The notes: a model not told the origin generated them from the sequence alone. A DNA stretch of 64,000 bases from HGM04593 sp045634305 (GCA_045634305.1 JAZQZZ010000044.1:36134-100133); one strand, 5' to 3'; numbered from the stretch's first letter, positions 42,133 to 52,400 are shown. Numbers and translations: made by a program.

Positions 42133-43302
42133 ACCCAAATAGGTGTCATAGGGGTACATCTCGTTGAACAGTGAGCTGGCATCCCACACCATTGAGAATG
42201 TGGTGAAGAGTGTGAGGTAGAACAGCAGGTTGTTCATGCGCTGGTTGTCACGCTCCTCGCGGTTGTTCTTCTGCTGGGCAATCATCTGATAGAGTAGCTG
42301 TTTCTCCGAAAGTATCTCCAATCCCTTTTCCATTGAGTGATGCACAATGCGCGGCAGGAAATTGTAGGAGACATTGTCGAACCAACAGCTGTACTCAAAG
42401 TCATCGAACTGCTCGAGCAGTTTTTCGGCACTCTTGTGGTTGATGCGGAAGTCGTTGTTAAGGCGGAACAGATAGAACTTGACAAAGAGTTCGCTCACAT
42501 AGAGCATGCCAAAGTAGTTCTCTACCCAGTTGGCGATTGTCCTGTCAGAGATACCATGGCCAAGCATGGTGAAACTGTCAAAAAGCCCCAGAGCCTTCCA
42601 GTTGTTGAACACCGACACCTTTCCATCCTTCATAACACTGTCGAAATACTCCTTTGACGATGAGTAGTCATCCTCGGGGTTATATGAGCCAATCGGGGCT
42701 AAGGTACCCAATTCGTAGAGCAGTTCATCGCTTTTTTCGCCATTCCACTCACCGCTATCAACAACAGCCACCTGAAAGGTCTTGAGTTTGTTGCCATACT
42801 CGACAAGGCGGTGATAGCATGCAGCATCGTCCTTGCCTGCTACATCGGCTGCGTTTTTCGCATGCTTGCGGTAGAGCTGCATCAAGGGGTCGAGCACTGC
42901 TTTTGCAAAGGCTCCATTGTTCTGCACCATGCCGTCGACCGTGCGAAGGCGAGAGATTGCTGCAGTTATATCATTGGCACAGGCGTCCATGTCGACACGG
43001 ATGGCATATAGCGCCAGCCCGAAAGGAGCCTGATAGAAAGTAATCTCGGGCACAAAGACATCGACTTGTCGCAAAGTATCGCCATAACCCACAGTTACCG
43101 GTATGGTCTGTTTCACATCCATCACGAACCTATGGATGGAATTGGTATTTGCGCCAAAACAGAAGTCAACAAATTCGGGATAATAGAATTTGCTGCTCAC
43201 GGCACGCTCGTTGTCACCGGTGACAACACTTTGCCAACAGCCGTCAGCCGCCATTGGAGTACCTGTAGAGAATGCGCCACAAAGAAAACCAGTATATTTC
43301 AT
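42043..43302 (-). CDS. Hypothetical membrane protein, CorA-like layout (419 aa)
   Basis: A large soluble N-terminal part (start MKYTGFLCGAFSTGTPMAAD), then a long helix (KGLEILSEKQLLYQMIAQQK, NNREERDNQRMNN) and two C-terminal membrane segments (NLLFYLTLFTTFSMVWDASS and GFRLVSYALMLIVLVLIMVA) with a basic tail RFKRK. This order recalls CorA-type channels, but the GMN motif is absent, so transport is not claimed. The last 90 bp overlap the end of the convergent alkyltransferase gene. Its own promoter lies beyond 43302. Confidence 0.6.
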   Translation of the reverse strand: MKYTGFLCGAFSTGTPMAADGCWQSVVTGDNERAVSSKFYYPEFVDFCFGANTNSIHRFVMDVKQTIPVTVGYGDTLRQVDVFVPEITFYQAPFGLALYAIRVDMDACANDITAAISRLRTVDGMVQNNGAFAKAVLDPLMQLYRKHAKNAADVAGKDDAACYHRLVEYGNKLKTFQVAVVDSGEWNGEKSDELLYELGTLAPIGSYNPEDDYSSSKEYFDSVMKDGKVSVFNNWKALGLFDSFTMLGHGISDRTIANWVENYFGMLYVSELFVKFYLFRLNNDFRINHKSAEKLLEQFDDFEYSCWFDNVSYNFLPRIVHHSMEKGLEILSEKQLLYQMIAQQKNNREERDNQRMNNLLFYLTLFTTFSMVWDASSLFNEMYPYDTYLGSSIMGFRLVSYALMLIVLVLIMVARFKRK

Positions 43303-43485
43303 AGTAGAATTTTAAATATAACCTTAAAGCATTGAGTGCCAACATCACAAAGTTAATATCTATTTTTGGAAAATATCGCACTCGCATGTCATAATATTCA
43401 TGTTTTTAAAGCAAACGTCAAATATATTCGGCACATGCAACCAAAAATATTGGAGTAAACATTACATTTCTCTCCCTTTTGTTAC

Positions 43486-43493
43486 TATTTTTG
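43486..43493 (+). promoter_or_regulatory. -7 box of the STAND gene
   Basis: TATTTTTG matches TAnnTTTG, 16 bp before the ATG at 43510. A CTTTTG at 43477 may be part of the -33 region but lies too close. Confidence 0.5.
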
Positions 43494-43509
43494 CGAAAAA
43501 CAACGACAT

Positions 43510-46500
43510 ATGAGCCGCTATACTTATCTGAGAGAGACTACACCCGAGGAACAACAGATTGCCGATGCGCTTATAGAAAAGAGCATCAACTCGTTACCCT
43601 ACACCCTTGCCGCACCTGTAAAGCAGATGTTCGGCCACATTGCAGCCAACGAATTCAGCAAGGCGATGAACTACGCTCTCGACTTTGTGGAGATGTCGGC
43701 GCAGTACATATCGTCGCTGCTGCTTGTGAGGCTCATTGAGATTGAGCGCGGGCTGCCGCCGGAGCAGAGACGCACGGCAAAGGTAATAAACAAGATAGAC
43801 ACCAAACGTCCATTGTCCTTGGGTGACTGGATAAACGACATTCTCACTCCCCTGCTGCTGATAGCCAAAGAGCGCATGGGCGGCGACGAGCTTGTCACAT
43901 CACTCACCACCCACCTACTGCGCAAGCAAAGCTGCGTGCTGAGCAACGACAAACGTGAGCCGAGCGTGGTGCAGATACGTAACGAATACAAAGGACACAG
44001 CACCACTTTGTCCGAGAACATCTACCGCGGTGTAATATACACCCTTGAGCCAAGAATACAGACTATACTGAAGGCCATTGAGCCAATGTGCTCCTACGGG
44101 TACAACTCGGTGCCGGTTGCCGGCAAGCGACTCAACAACAAGGGCGCCAATATCGCTGTCGAAGAGAGCAGTGCCACGGGCGAGGAGGTTGCACACTACT
44201 ACGTAGAGCACAACGGCAAGGTAACCGACCTCTATCCACTGATGTTCGTGAGCGAGAAGGGATATGTCTACGTCTTCCAGACACTCAAGGAGGAGAGCAT
44301 AAGCTACATATCGTCAAACGAAGAGGCCATAACCCTGAACGACGACAGCCGCAACGATGCCTTCGATGCCCTGTTACAACAGGTTTCGCCACACTTTGAC
44401 ATTTCAAAGGATTTGAACTGGGAACAGATGACTGCGCTTGCAAGGAGCGAATCGGAGAGATTCCTGGCACGCATATACCGCGAGAAAAAATACAACCGCG
44501 AGTTGTTCGTGAACCGTGAGCAGATATCATCGGCATTGGAGAATTTCTACAGCAGCGACGCTATACTGTTCCCCATTCTGGGCGAGGCCGGACAGGGAAA
44601 GACCAACCAGTTGTGCTACTGGACCGAGCAGCTTATTGAGAATGGCAAGTGCGTGCTGATATTCTCGAGCACCGACTTTGCCGCCGGCACGCTGGACAGC
44701 CGCCTGAAGAACATTTTCGGATACTCGCCACGCAAGGACATATCACGTCTTATAGAGAGCCTGCACGACAAAGCGGTGCAGAACAACGAGTATGTATACA
44801 TATTCTTCGACGCCATCAACGAGTGCCTGCACTACAAGGACGAGGAGCAGCAGATGGGCGTGGTGGCACTGTACAATGCCATAACAAGGATATTCGCTTC
44901 GGAGAAATACAGCCGCATAAAGATTGTGGCGACATGCCGCAGCTATACATGGAAACATGCTTTGAGCCGTATTGCGCAGCAATACCAGCAGTTCACCTTC
45001 GCACCCGAGAGCAGCCGACAGTCGGCCATCAAGGGTTTCACCACCGAAGAGCTTGAAAAGGCATACGGCATATATCGTGAACTCTACCAGATGGAGACCG
45101 ATTTCCAGCAGCTCACCCCAACGGCAAAGATACGCCTGAAAGACCCGCTCATCCTGAAGGTTGCCTGCACCAACTACCTTTGCAAGAGATTGCCCGAGCA
45201 AAGCAAGGACTTCACGTCGGTGGCGCTCTTCAACAAAATGTTCAACGACATTGCCACATCGTACGCAGGCAAGAAACAGTGCCGCATCATTGAACTGATG
45301 GCGCAGCACCTGCTTAGTGAGTATGAACGCGGAGTGGCAGCCGACAGCATTTCGGAGACGGCATTGAAACAGGCACTGCAAGACACAGCCGCACCACTGC
45401 ACCAATTGGCGACACTCATATACAAGCGCGACGGTATAACAGTGGCATATGCCGAGCTCATAAACAAGCCCGAGCGCCCGGTGTTGCGTATCGCCGAGTC
45501 GGCCGACGGAACGGAACGACAGATTCAGTTCATATATGAACGTTTCCTTGAGTATGCCATGGCACGTGTTTTCGTTGCCAGGGAGTGCGACAACGGCAAG
45601 ATGACTGCACCGATACCGCCAGAGGCATACATGCGCCACCTGTCACAGGGTGCTGGTAGCGTAGTATACATGGGCGCGATGCGAAACGCCCTGGCAATAG
45701 ACATCCTGCGTACAAACGACTTTGGCACAATAGTGTCAATAATGCGCGACCACACTGACAACTACGAGGCCACACTTCTTGTGGGCGAGCTCAACAGCAC
45801 ACTCATTGCCGAGAATTACGAGGAGCACCTGTTTGCACTAATCGACATACTGCTGAGCACCGGCATAGAGAATGGGCAGGCACTGACCGACGAATTCAAC
45901 AATATAACCAAGCTGATAGACAGCAACAAGGCTACAGAGCAGATAATCGAGAGGCACAAGGAGCTGCATGCAGCACTGCTGCCGGTGATAAGGCTGCGCC
46001 AGAATGCTACCATAGCAACACTGAACGGCATGTTCACCACCGACTATTTCAACGAAGGGCTGTACAAGGCCGACCCATACAGCATTCTGTGGCGACTGAT
46101 GGAGGAGCCTATCGTGGAGGTGAAGAACGACGCCGTGATGTACATATATTACCTGTCGTTGCGCCAGTACACGATGGACGATTCGCCGCTGAAGCAGAAC
46201 ATTGCCGAGCAGATAATCGAACGCATGTATGGCAAGATACTCTCCAAGTCACTTATTGGCAACTTTGCACTGCGCCGCAACCGCAACAGCGCAGTATCAT
46301 TACTTGAAACGGCAGTAAGACTTACCGTACTGCTCATCATCGACACACTACTATCGAAGAAGGAGGACGGTCACGAACGTGTAGCAATGCTCCTGGAACA
46401 CATACGTACTATATTCAGCCATTTGACCTACAGGTTCACGCTCATCAGGGTGATGATGCCGTTCCTGCAGTTCGTGATGCGCAAGCAGCTCACATTCCAG

Positions 46501-47649
46501 TCGGCCTATGTAAACAACATTGTAGAGTACCAGGGATTCTGGGACGACAGTGTTGTAGCCAAAAGTGCCGAAGCCGACAAGTGGAGCCGAGGCGCCATGC
46601 GCAACCTGTTGCCGTTCCTGCTGTGCCACACATCGGACAGCAGACGCCGACAGGAGATGGCCGGGGAGTTTGCTGCCATGCGCCCTGCCATTATCAACGG
46701 TTACACCACCGGCGACAGCATGAGCTATTTTGTACTCGAGCGTATTATGGTGATTATGGGCGTTGCAGACTGGCAGAACATACGCGACATTGCAGCCACC
46801 GTATTCGAGGAGTGCCGCCAGAGCGAGTGGCGAGACTACACACAGATGTCACTGCTGTACAGTTTGTACCAAACAGCCGTATACTCGCCTTTCAACCGCG
46901 AACTGCTTGACATGTATGCACGCGAGGCCGAAGACTGGACACTGCGCACAACAGGTTTCTTCAAAGCCCGCAACAGCCACAAGGCAAACACTCTTGGACT
47001 CTACAAGCGAAATGTGATAAACTGGTATGCGGTGATGTACTGCACCCATTCGACCGATGGCAAGCCGCTTGAAGGAGACGGGCGTTGCGTGCCACTGTTC
47101 TATAACATGATTGACCGTGCCATTGCCAAAAATGACAAACAGCTGCTGTTCCACCTCATTGAGAACATCTCGGAGTTGGTATCGGACTTCGGCTACATAC
47201 ACACGGCGCTCGATCTGCTGCTGCACATAATGAAGGCATACGACACTACTGCGAAGGTAGAGGAACTCGACAAGGTGGTTGTGAATCGCGACGGCATATA
47301 CACACAGACATTGGTATCGTTGATTGGAAATGCGCTCAGCACCGCCAAGAATTATTTTGCCGACGAGGTGAACAGTTTCATCAAGCGCGACATTGTGGGA
47401 CTCAGTTTCCCCGGTGTCGCCAAATACAGGGAGCAGATTCTCTCGTACAACCCGAGCGGCGAGACACTGTCCGACCTCTTCACCCACAAATTCGGAAACT
47501 TCCTCATGTGGTCACTGCTCCACGAACCTGCTGTCGAGAAATTCTCTATTAATGCCATGGAGAGAGCAGAAGGCGCAAAGGATTGTTTCGAGTGGTTCGA
47601 CAAGGTTATCAGATTATTATTCAAAGATATGTTTAACGCAAAAGTATGA
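43510..47649 (+). CDS. STAND-type NTPase with long helical C-terminus (1379 aa)
   Basis: Residues 1-340 are a helical N-terminal domain I do not recognise (KQMFGHIAANEFSKAMNYAL). An NTPase follows: Walker A GEAGQGKT at 358-365 and Walker B YIFFDAINECL at about 430-440, where the D-A-x-x-E form is typical of STAND/NACHT proteins. ATCRSYTWKHALSRI fits the sensor region. From about 650 on the sequence is helical with repeat-like spacing (RQYTMDDSPLKQNIAEQIIE), a usual sensor part. Avs-type anti-phage sensors share this plan, but their effector domains are not visible here. It overlaps the GDPD gene by 4 bp (ATGA). G/C-richer codon use than the island genes. Confidence 0.8.
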   Translation: MSRYTYLRETTPEEQQIADALIEKSINSLPYTLAAPVKQMFGHIAANEFSKAMNYALDFVEMSAQYISSLLLVRLIEIERGLPPEQRRTAKVINKIDTKRPLSLGDWINDILTPLLLIAKERMGGDELVTSLTTHLLRKQSCVLSNDKREPSVVQIRNEYKGHSTTLSENIYRGVIYTLEPRIQTILKAIEPMCSYGYNSVPVAGKRLNNKGANIAVEESSATGEEVAHYYVEHNGKVTDLYPLMFVSEKGYVYVFQTLKEESISYISSNEEAITLNDDSRNDAFDALLQQVSPHFDISKDLNWEQMTALARSESERFLARIYREKKYNRELFVNREQISSALENFYSSDAILFPILGEAGQGKTNQLCYWTEQLIENGKCVLIFSSTDFAAGTLDSRLKNIFGYSPRKDISRLIESLHDKAVQNNEYVYIFFDAINECLHYKDEEQQMGVVALYNAITRIFASEKYSRIKIVATCRSYTWKHALSRIAQQYQQFTFAPESSRQSAIKGFTTEELEKAYGIYRELYQMETDFQQLTPTAKIRLKDPLILKVACTNYLCKRLPEQSKDFTSVALFNKMFNDIATSYAGKKQCRIIELMAQHLLSEYERGVAADSISETALKQALQDTAAPLHQLATLIYKRDGITVAYAELINKPERPVLRIAESADGTERQIQFIYERFLEYAMARVFVARECDNGKMTAPIPPEAYMRHLSQGAGSVVYMGAMRNALAIDILRTNDFGTIVSIMRDHTDNYEATLLVGELNSTLIAENYEEHLFALIDILLSTGIENGQALTDEFNNITKLIDSNKATEQIIERHKELHAALLPVIRLRQNATIATLNGMFTTDYFNEGLYKADPYSILWRLMEEPIVEVKNDAVMYIYYLSLRQYTMDDSPLKQNIAEQIIERMYGKILSKSLIGNFALRRNRNSAVSLLETAVRLTVLLIIDTLLSKKEDGHERVAMLLEHIRTIFSHLTYRFTLIRVMMPFLQFVMRKQLTFQSAYVNNIVEYQGFWDDSVVAKSAEADKWSRGAMRNLLPFLLCHTSDSRRRQEMAGEFAAMRPAIINGYTTGDSMSYFVLERIMVIMGVADWQNIRDIAATVFEECRQSEWRDYTQMSLLYSLYQTAVYSPFNRELLDMYAREAEDWTLRTTGFFKARNSHKANTLGLYKRNVINWYAVMYCTHSTDGKPLEGDGRCVPLFYNMIDRAIAKNDKQLLFHLIENISELVSDFGYIHTALDLLLHIMKAYDTTAKVEELDKVVVNRDGIYTQTLVSLIGNALSTAKNYFADEVNSFIKRDIVGLSFPGVAKYREQILSYNPSGETLSDLFTHKFGNFLMWSLLHEPAVEKFSINAMERAEGAKDCFEWFDKVIRLLFKDMFNAKV

Positions 47650-48506
47650 AAAAGGTGATTTTGATTGTAACAATGGTACCAGTTCTTGTCCTGGTGTGGT
47701 TTGCCGCATCGTTTTTACGTGGCGCCTTCACCGCCAAGCGGACATCGACAGAGAAACTGATAATTACCGCCCACAGAGGCGGCGCCAAGTTGGGAGCAGA
47801 GAATTCGCTCGAATGCATTGCCAAAGGCATGGCCGCCGGTGCCACATCAATTGAGATTGACGTGCACATCACGGCCGACAACCGCATTGTTGTGTGCCAC
47901 GACCCCACAGTGGACCGCACCACTAACGGCTGCGGAGCCATTAACGACATGACGCTTGCACAAATAAAGGAACTGCGTCTGCTTGAAAGCGGCAAGTCAA
48001 GATGGCAACGTCTCACCGGCGGTACAAACCCGGTTACCGAACAGCAGATACCGACTTTGGAGGAGGTGCTGGAGCTGATTGACGGACGCATGGAGTTGCT
48101 GCTTGAGATTAAGCGCAAGAATGGCAACAATCAGGGCATTGAGGCACGAGTTCTGGAGATTCTGAAGCAGCATGACGCACTCCCGTACACAACAATCCAG
48201 TCGTTCGACGACAGTGTACTCGAGGCACTTCATGCACTGGACAGTTCACTGAAACTCGAAAAGTTGCTCTTCTGCAAGCTCATTGGAATACCGGTTATCT
48301 TCGACGGTACATTCAGCCGTTTCTCGCCACAGAAGTACAGCTACATACGCTCATTCAACTTCTTCAACAAGGGATTGTCAAAGTCGCTATCGGAGTATCT
48401 GCACAAGAACGGATACCGCACACGCATATGGACACACAACGACCCTACGAGTATCCCCGACATTGAATTGGAAGGCGTGATAACAGACCGCCCCGACCTG
48501 TTCTGA
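47646..48506 (+). CDS. Glycerophosphodiester phosphodiesterase family protein (286 aa)
   Basis: An N-terminal membrane helix (VILIVTMVPVLVLVWFAASF) anchors the protein or acts as a signal. The GDPD domain begins ITAHRGGAKLGAENSLECIA, with the catalytic HRG, then IEIDVHITADNRIVVCHDPT with the E-x-D metal ligands and the second catalytic His in HDP. MELLLEIKRKNG gives the later E-x-K. It hydrolyses glycerophosphodiesters to glycerol-3-phosphate at the membrane or outside. The ATG overlaps the stop of the STAND gene, so the two are translated together, an unusual pairing. A hairpin terminator follows. Confidence 0.9.
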   Translation: MKKVILIVTMVPVLVLVWFAASFLRGAFTAKRTSTEKLIITAHRGGAKLGAENSLECIAKGMAAGATSIEIDVHITADNRIVVCHDPTVDRTTNGCGAINDMTLAQIKELRLLESGKSRWQRLTGGTNPVTEQQIPTLEEVLELIDGRMELLLEIKRKNGNNQGIEARVLEILKQHDALPYTTIQSFDDSVLEALHALDSSLKLEKLLFCKLIGIPVIFDGTFSRFSPQKYSYIRSFNFFNKGLSKSLSEYLHKNGYRTRIWTHNDPTSIPDIELEGVITDRPDLF

Positions 48507-48531
48507 AGAAGCTCAATGAGAAATAGAAAAG

Positions 48532-48567
48532 CATCAGGCCATCCGTTTACCGACGCATGGCCTGATG
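48532..48567 (+). terminator. Terminator of the STAND-GDPD unit
   Basis: CATCAGGCCAT (48532-48542), 14-nt loop, ATGGCCTGATG (48557-48567), then TTTATACTTT. It also faces the end of the convergent gene at 48593. Confidence 0.8.
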
Positions 48568-48592
48568 TTTATACTTTAAATCGCCGTACTTC

Positions 48593-49765
48593 TCATTCAT
48601 TCGAGGTGAGGTTGTTCTTGACACCGCTCAACATAGTGTTGATATATTTTATTATTGCGTCATCCTTGGATATGAACCCTATTTCATCGGTTGAATATTT
48701 GCTTGGGAAAGCAAATATTGCCTTTTCGTTCCCATCAATGTCAACCATCCAGCAACACATCATTATACTCTCGTTTATCGGCAATATTTCAATAGTGGAT
48801 TGCAGCTGCAACATATCTGACACACAAGTTGTCATTTGCTGATAAAGTGAAAGATAATCGGCATATCTTATTTCATCCAACGGTTTGCCCATGTAATGAA
48901 GTTTCAGACTGTCCAAATTCTTACATAGCTCATTGACTATACATTTGGTACTGTTATCATATATTGAATCTTCGGCAAGTTTTGTATTCTGCATCTTGCT
49001 CAATGCTCTTTCAAATTTTTCTCTATTGACAACCTTGTTTGCCGCAAAGTGATACTCAAGCATATAATTCTCCAGAGACTCCATGCGGTTTCTTTTTTTG
49101 CCTTTACCCTTGATAATATTCATGACAGCCAATCTGTCGGCTTCATCGTCAAGGTTGTATTTACCACCAAAATATTTTTTCATTATCGGTCCGGTACTGT
49201 CCATATAACACCGGAACGACGCCGTATCACCTAACTGAATCATCGATCTCAACTCTTTTCTGTAAGACAACTGCACATCGGATGGGATGAGTTCGTCGGT
49301 CACCATCTGCTTGAATTGTCTGCCATCGTGTTTATAGTGCACAAGGGTGATGTTACAACCATTATTCGACAAATCGAGTAGATTTCTCATCAACTTCTTG
49401 AATTCCGACGGATTACTGAGGACGCCATAATGCAGGACATCCTCAAAGATAATTACCGTATCATTAATATGCGATTTCACATTAGAGACCATTGCATCGG
49501 CAAGCAGGTTATTGATATTGCCGATATATTCAGGGAAAATACCAAGATAACGGGTAGACAACGAATTCTCTATCTCGGTAAAATTATCGACAATGGAATC
49601 GAGCGAATGCTGCATTCCGACAAGATTATTGGTTACCACCTCGGTCTCCCTGCTATTCTCTATCGACTCATAGGAGAAAAACAATATGGAAAGAAACAGT
49701 GCAAAACTTGCACTGTTTGAAATAACCGTGAATGACTTGCTGAATTTTTTCCAAAAACCGTTCAT
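48593..49765 (-). CDS. Hypothetical membrane-anchored protein (390 aa)
   Basis: One membrane helix near the start (SNSASFALFLSILFFSYESI, about 16-35) is preceded by a basic segment, so the rest is probably outside the cytoplasm. The remaining 350 residues are helical (RETEVVTNNLVGMQHSLDSI, ENYMLEYHFAANKVVNREKF), with no catalytic motif I can name. It resembles membrane-tethered sensor domains only in layout. Single gene between two convergent or divergent units. Confidence 0.6.
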   Translation of the reverse strand: MNGFWKKFSKSFTVISNSASFALFLSILFFSYESIENSRETEVVTNNLVGMQHSLDSIVDNFTEIENSLSTRYLGIFPEYIGNINNLLADAMVSNVKSHINDTVIIFEDVLHYGVLSNPSEFKKLMRNLLDLSNNGCNITLVHYKHDGRQFKQMVTDELIPSDVQLSYRKELRSMIQLGDTASFRCYMDSTGPIMKKYFGGKYNLDDEADRLAVMNIIKGKGKKRNRMESLENYMLEYHFAANKVVNREKFERALSKMQNTKLAEDSIYDNSTKCIVNELCKNLDSLKLHYMGKPLDEIRYADYLSLYQQMTTCVSDMLQLQSTIEILPINESIMMCCWMVDIDGNEKAIFAFPSKYSTDEIGFISKDDAIIKYINTMLSGVKNNLTSNE

Positions 49766-49937
49766 GACATTATTTTTTAGAACATGACAAAACTATAACA
49801 AAAATAAACAAAATGCAAACAATAGTTAAATTAGACATGTTCCCTTACCGACTTGCCTTAAAAAGAGGGAATACCATTGCCATTTGTCCAAACTCTTTTG
49901 CTAACTTTGACAACAGGATAACAACCCGACCGAAAGT

Positions 49938-50750
49938 ATGATAGAGCATCTTCTGCAGCCGTTGGTATGTGAGCGGTTCAATAGCGACCCGCGTTACCGT
50001 GAAGGACACTTGCGTGTAGTCAACGCACTACCCCACAGGCAAGTGCTCGGGCTCCATAGCCCCGAAATGAAACAGCTTTCCAAACAGATTTCAAGCAACG
50101 GGTGCTATATTACAAGTCCTGACGGTTCACACAAAAAATGCGCCACCGCCCAGCAAGTAATACAATGCTTTGAAGCAGCCGCAAGCGACACCCTTTGCTA
50201 TGAGGAGACCGTCATTTGGGGATTCTTGATAAACCTTGAAAAGTGCACATTCAAAGAGCGCATAGCAATGCTTGAGCGCTACGTTCCCGTGCTCGACAAT
50301 TGGGCCGTTTGCGACTCATACTGCGCCAACGCAAAATGGATGGCACGCGCTGACAAGGATGCGCTATGGACATTCCTGCAAAAATATTTCGCTTCGGAGC
50401 ACGAATTCGAAGTGCGTTTTGCCATTGTTGCAGCAATGACATATCTTATGGAGAAGGAGTGGTTGCATAGGATTTTCGGGCAATTTGACAATCTCGATTT
50501 TGCACACATAGAATCGGATTACACAACCGCAAAAGGCAAGCCCAAAACGGCACAACAGGGAACAGTACCAGGCGCTGCGCCTTATTATGTGCGCATGGGA
50601 GTTGCTTGGCTCATGGCAACGGCATTGGCAAAGTTTCCCGAGCTGACAAAAACGTTTGCCCGCTCTTCGCACCTGCCCGACGATGTCATAAGACTATACA
50701 TACGCAAGGCTCGCGAGTCGCTACGCACCCGCAATATGCCGGCGTTGTAA
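49938..50750 (+). CDS. AlkD-like DNA alkylation repair protein (270 aa)
   Basis: The protein is built from HEAT-like helix pairs. EETVIWGFLINLEKCTFKER is followed by LDNWAVCDSYCANAKWMARA, the W-x-x-x-D catalytic-type helix of the AlkD/AlkC family (Asp in the VCDS position). HEFEVRFAIVAAMTYLMEKE and PYYVRMGVAWLMATALAKFP are further repeats with the family's conserved R and W residues. AlkD glycosylases remove positively charged alkylated bases without flipping them. Single gene; Asp and Trp present, so likely active. Confidence 0.85.
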   Translation: MIEHLLQPLVCERFNSDPRYREGHLRVVNALPHRQVLGLHSPEMKQLSKQISSNGCYITSPDGSHKKCATAQQVIQCFEAAASDTLCYEETVIWGFLINLEKCTFKERIAMLERYVPVLDNWAVCDSYCANAKWMARADKDALWTFLQKYFASEHEFEVRFAIVAAMTYLMEKEWLHRIFGQFDNLDFAHIESDYTTAKGKPKTAQQGTVPGAAPYYVRMGVAWLMATALAKFPELTKTFARSSHLPDDVIRLYIRKARESLRTRNMPAL

Positions 50751-50816
50751 AGGCACCCGCATAAGGAATGGGCAAAGCAGCGAAATGCCATTTACGGCTA
50801 ATACACCTTTGAAATA

Positions 50817-50848
50817 TTTGTTTTTCTCACAATTTATTAATACATTTG
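50817..50848 (+). promoter_or_regulatory. Promoter of rmuC
   Basis: -33 TTTG (50817-50820), 20-bp spacer, -7 TACATTTG (50841-50848), 64 bp before the rmuC ATG. Matches the Bacteroidetes consensus. Confidence 0.7.
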
Positions 50849-50912
50849 AAGAAAGAAACAAAAGCACATAAATATTCTACACCTTTTAATTTAAGACACA
50901 CAAGTATATACT

Positions 50913-52400
50913 ATGGATTTTATTTTGGCAATTATTTTGGGAGTGGCATTGGGAGTGTTCATTGGCTATGTTGTTGCGCGTGGCAGGAGCAAGGGGGCAC
51001 AGGATCAGGTTGACAAGTTGCTGTGGCAGCTTGAGAACGAAAAGGCTAATGCAGAATCGGCATCATTGAACTTTCAAAAGCAGCTTGAGAATGCGAAAGC
51101 AGAGGCAAAGGAATTGGTGAATAACATAAAAGCTGACTGTGAAAAGCGCATTGCAGAGGCGAAGGAACAGATTGAGAACGCGAAGGCTGAAGCGAAAGAA
51201 CAGATTGAAAGCATAAAAGCCGACTGCGACAAGCGCATTGCCGAGGTTAAGGCCGATGCCGAGAAAAAGGCTCAGGAGGCGATGGAGGCATTGGAGCAGA
51301 GACATGAACAAGCCAGAAAGGCACAACAGGAGCTCTTCGAGGAGACAATGAACAAGGTAACGGCACAAGTGAAGAGTGCAACCGACGACATGCTCAAACA
51401 GCGCCAGAAGGAGTTCGCCGAGTCGAGCAACACGAACCTGGGACAGATTGTAAACCCGCTGCGCGAGACAATCGAGAAGATGAAACAGACCATGAGTGAG
51501 AGCACACTGAAGCAGACCGAGTTGAGCAGCGAGATGAAAGCAAACCTGGAGAATATGATGAAGCATAGCGCTGCAGCCAAGGAGAGCGCCGATGAACTTG
51601 CACGTGTATTCAAGCACAGGAGCAAGGTACAGGGCGACTGGGGAGAGCGCGTACTCGACGAGTTGCTCACATCGCAGGGACTTACACAGGGGGTACACTA
51701 TGACATACAGACCACAATACGCGATGCTGCGGACAATGTGGTGAGAACAGACACCGGCGGCAACCTGCGCCCCGATGTAATACTGCACATTGACAACAAC
51801 CGCGAAATCATCATTGACTCAAAGGTGTCGCTCACTGCATTCATCGACTATGTGAATGCCGAGACCGAGGAGGAGCGTCAGAAGTATCTGAAGGCGCACA
51901 TAGATAGTATACAGAAACACGTAAAGGAACTCTCAAAGAAGGACTACTCATCGTACATAAAGGCGCCTAAGGTAAAGATGGACTACGTGATCATGTTCGT
52001 ACCGCACACCGGCGCACTATGGACAGCACTGAACGCACAGCCCGACCTGTGGCGCAAAGCTATGGAGATGAACGTGTTCATTGCCGACGAGCAGACCCTC
52101 TTTGCCGCACTGCGAATGATTAACCTCACATGGACACACATCACGCAAACCGAGAACCACAAGAAGGTGTATGAACTTGCGAACGAAATAATTGAGCGAG
52201 TGGGCATGTTCATGGAAAGCTATGAAAAGATAGGCAAAGCAATTGGTGATGCACAGAAAGCATATGACGATGGTGGCAAGAAGCTTGCGCCTAAAGGACA
52301 GAGCATCCTCACCACCTGTGCAAAGCTTACCCAACTTGGCGCAAAGCAAAGCAGCAAACACCCGATAAGACAGATTGAGGGAGTGACAGAGATTGAATAA
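50913..52400 (+). CDS. rmuC: DNA recombination protein RmuC
   Basis: An N-terminal membrane helix (ILAIILGVALGVFIGYVVAR) is followed by a long coiled coil of about 150 residues with repeated AKAEAKEQIE-type units. The RmuC core has KHRSKVQGDWGERVLDELLT, then NLRPDVILHIDNNREIIIDS with KVSLTAFIDY (the D...K nuclease-like core), YVIMFVPHTGALWTALNAQP and FIADEQTLFAALRMINLTWT. The length (495) is normal. RmuC limits DNA rearrangement and has been linked to nuclease activity on branched DNA. The repeated coil units reflect recent repeat growth. Single gene with its own promoter. Confidence 0.93.
   Translation: MDFILAIILGVALGVFIGYVVARGRSKGAQDQVDKLLWQLENEKANAESASLNFQKQLENAKAEAKELVNNIKADCEKRIAEAKEQIENAKAEAKEQIESIKADCDKRIAEVKADAEKKAQEAMEALEQRHEQARKAQQELFEETMNKVTAQVKSATDDMLKQRQKEFAESSNTNLGQIVNPLRETIEKMKQTMSESTLKQTELSSEMKANLENMMKHSAAAKESADELARVFKHRSKVQGDWGERVLDELLTSQGLTQGVHYDIQTTIRDAADNVVRTDTGGNLRPDVILHIDNNREIIIDSKVSLTAFIDYVNAETEEERQKYLKAHIDSIQKHVKELSKKDYSSYIKAPKVKMDYVIMFVPHTGALWTALNAQPDLWRKAMEMNVFIADEQTLFAALRMINLTWTHITQTENHKKVYELANEIIERVGMFMESYEKIGKAIGDAQKAYDDGGKKLAPKGQSILTTCAKLTQLGAKQSSKHPIRQIEGVTEIE

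Noticed and set aside
42043..43302. CorA magnesium channel
   Set aside because: Layout with a long helix and two C-terminal membrane segments is similar, but the GMN motif is missing.
44743..45639. Long minus-strand frame inside the STAND gene
   Set aside because: Antisense to a well-supported coding region with clear NTPase motifs; no ribosome site or homology.
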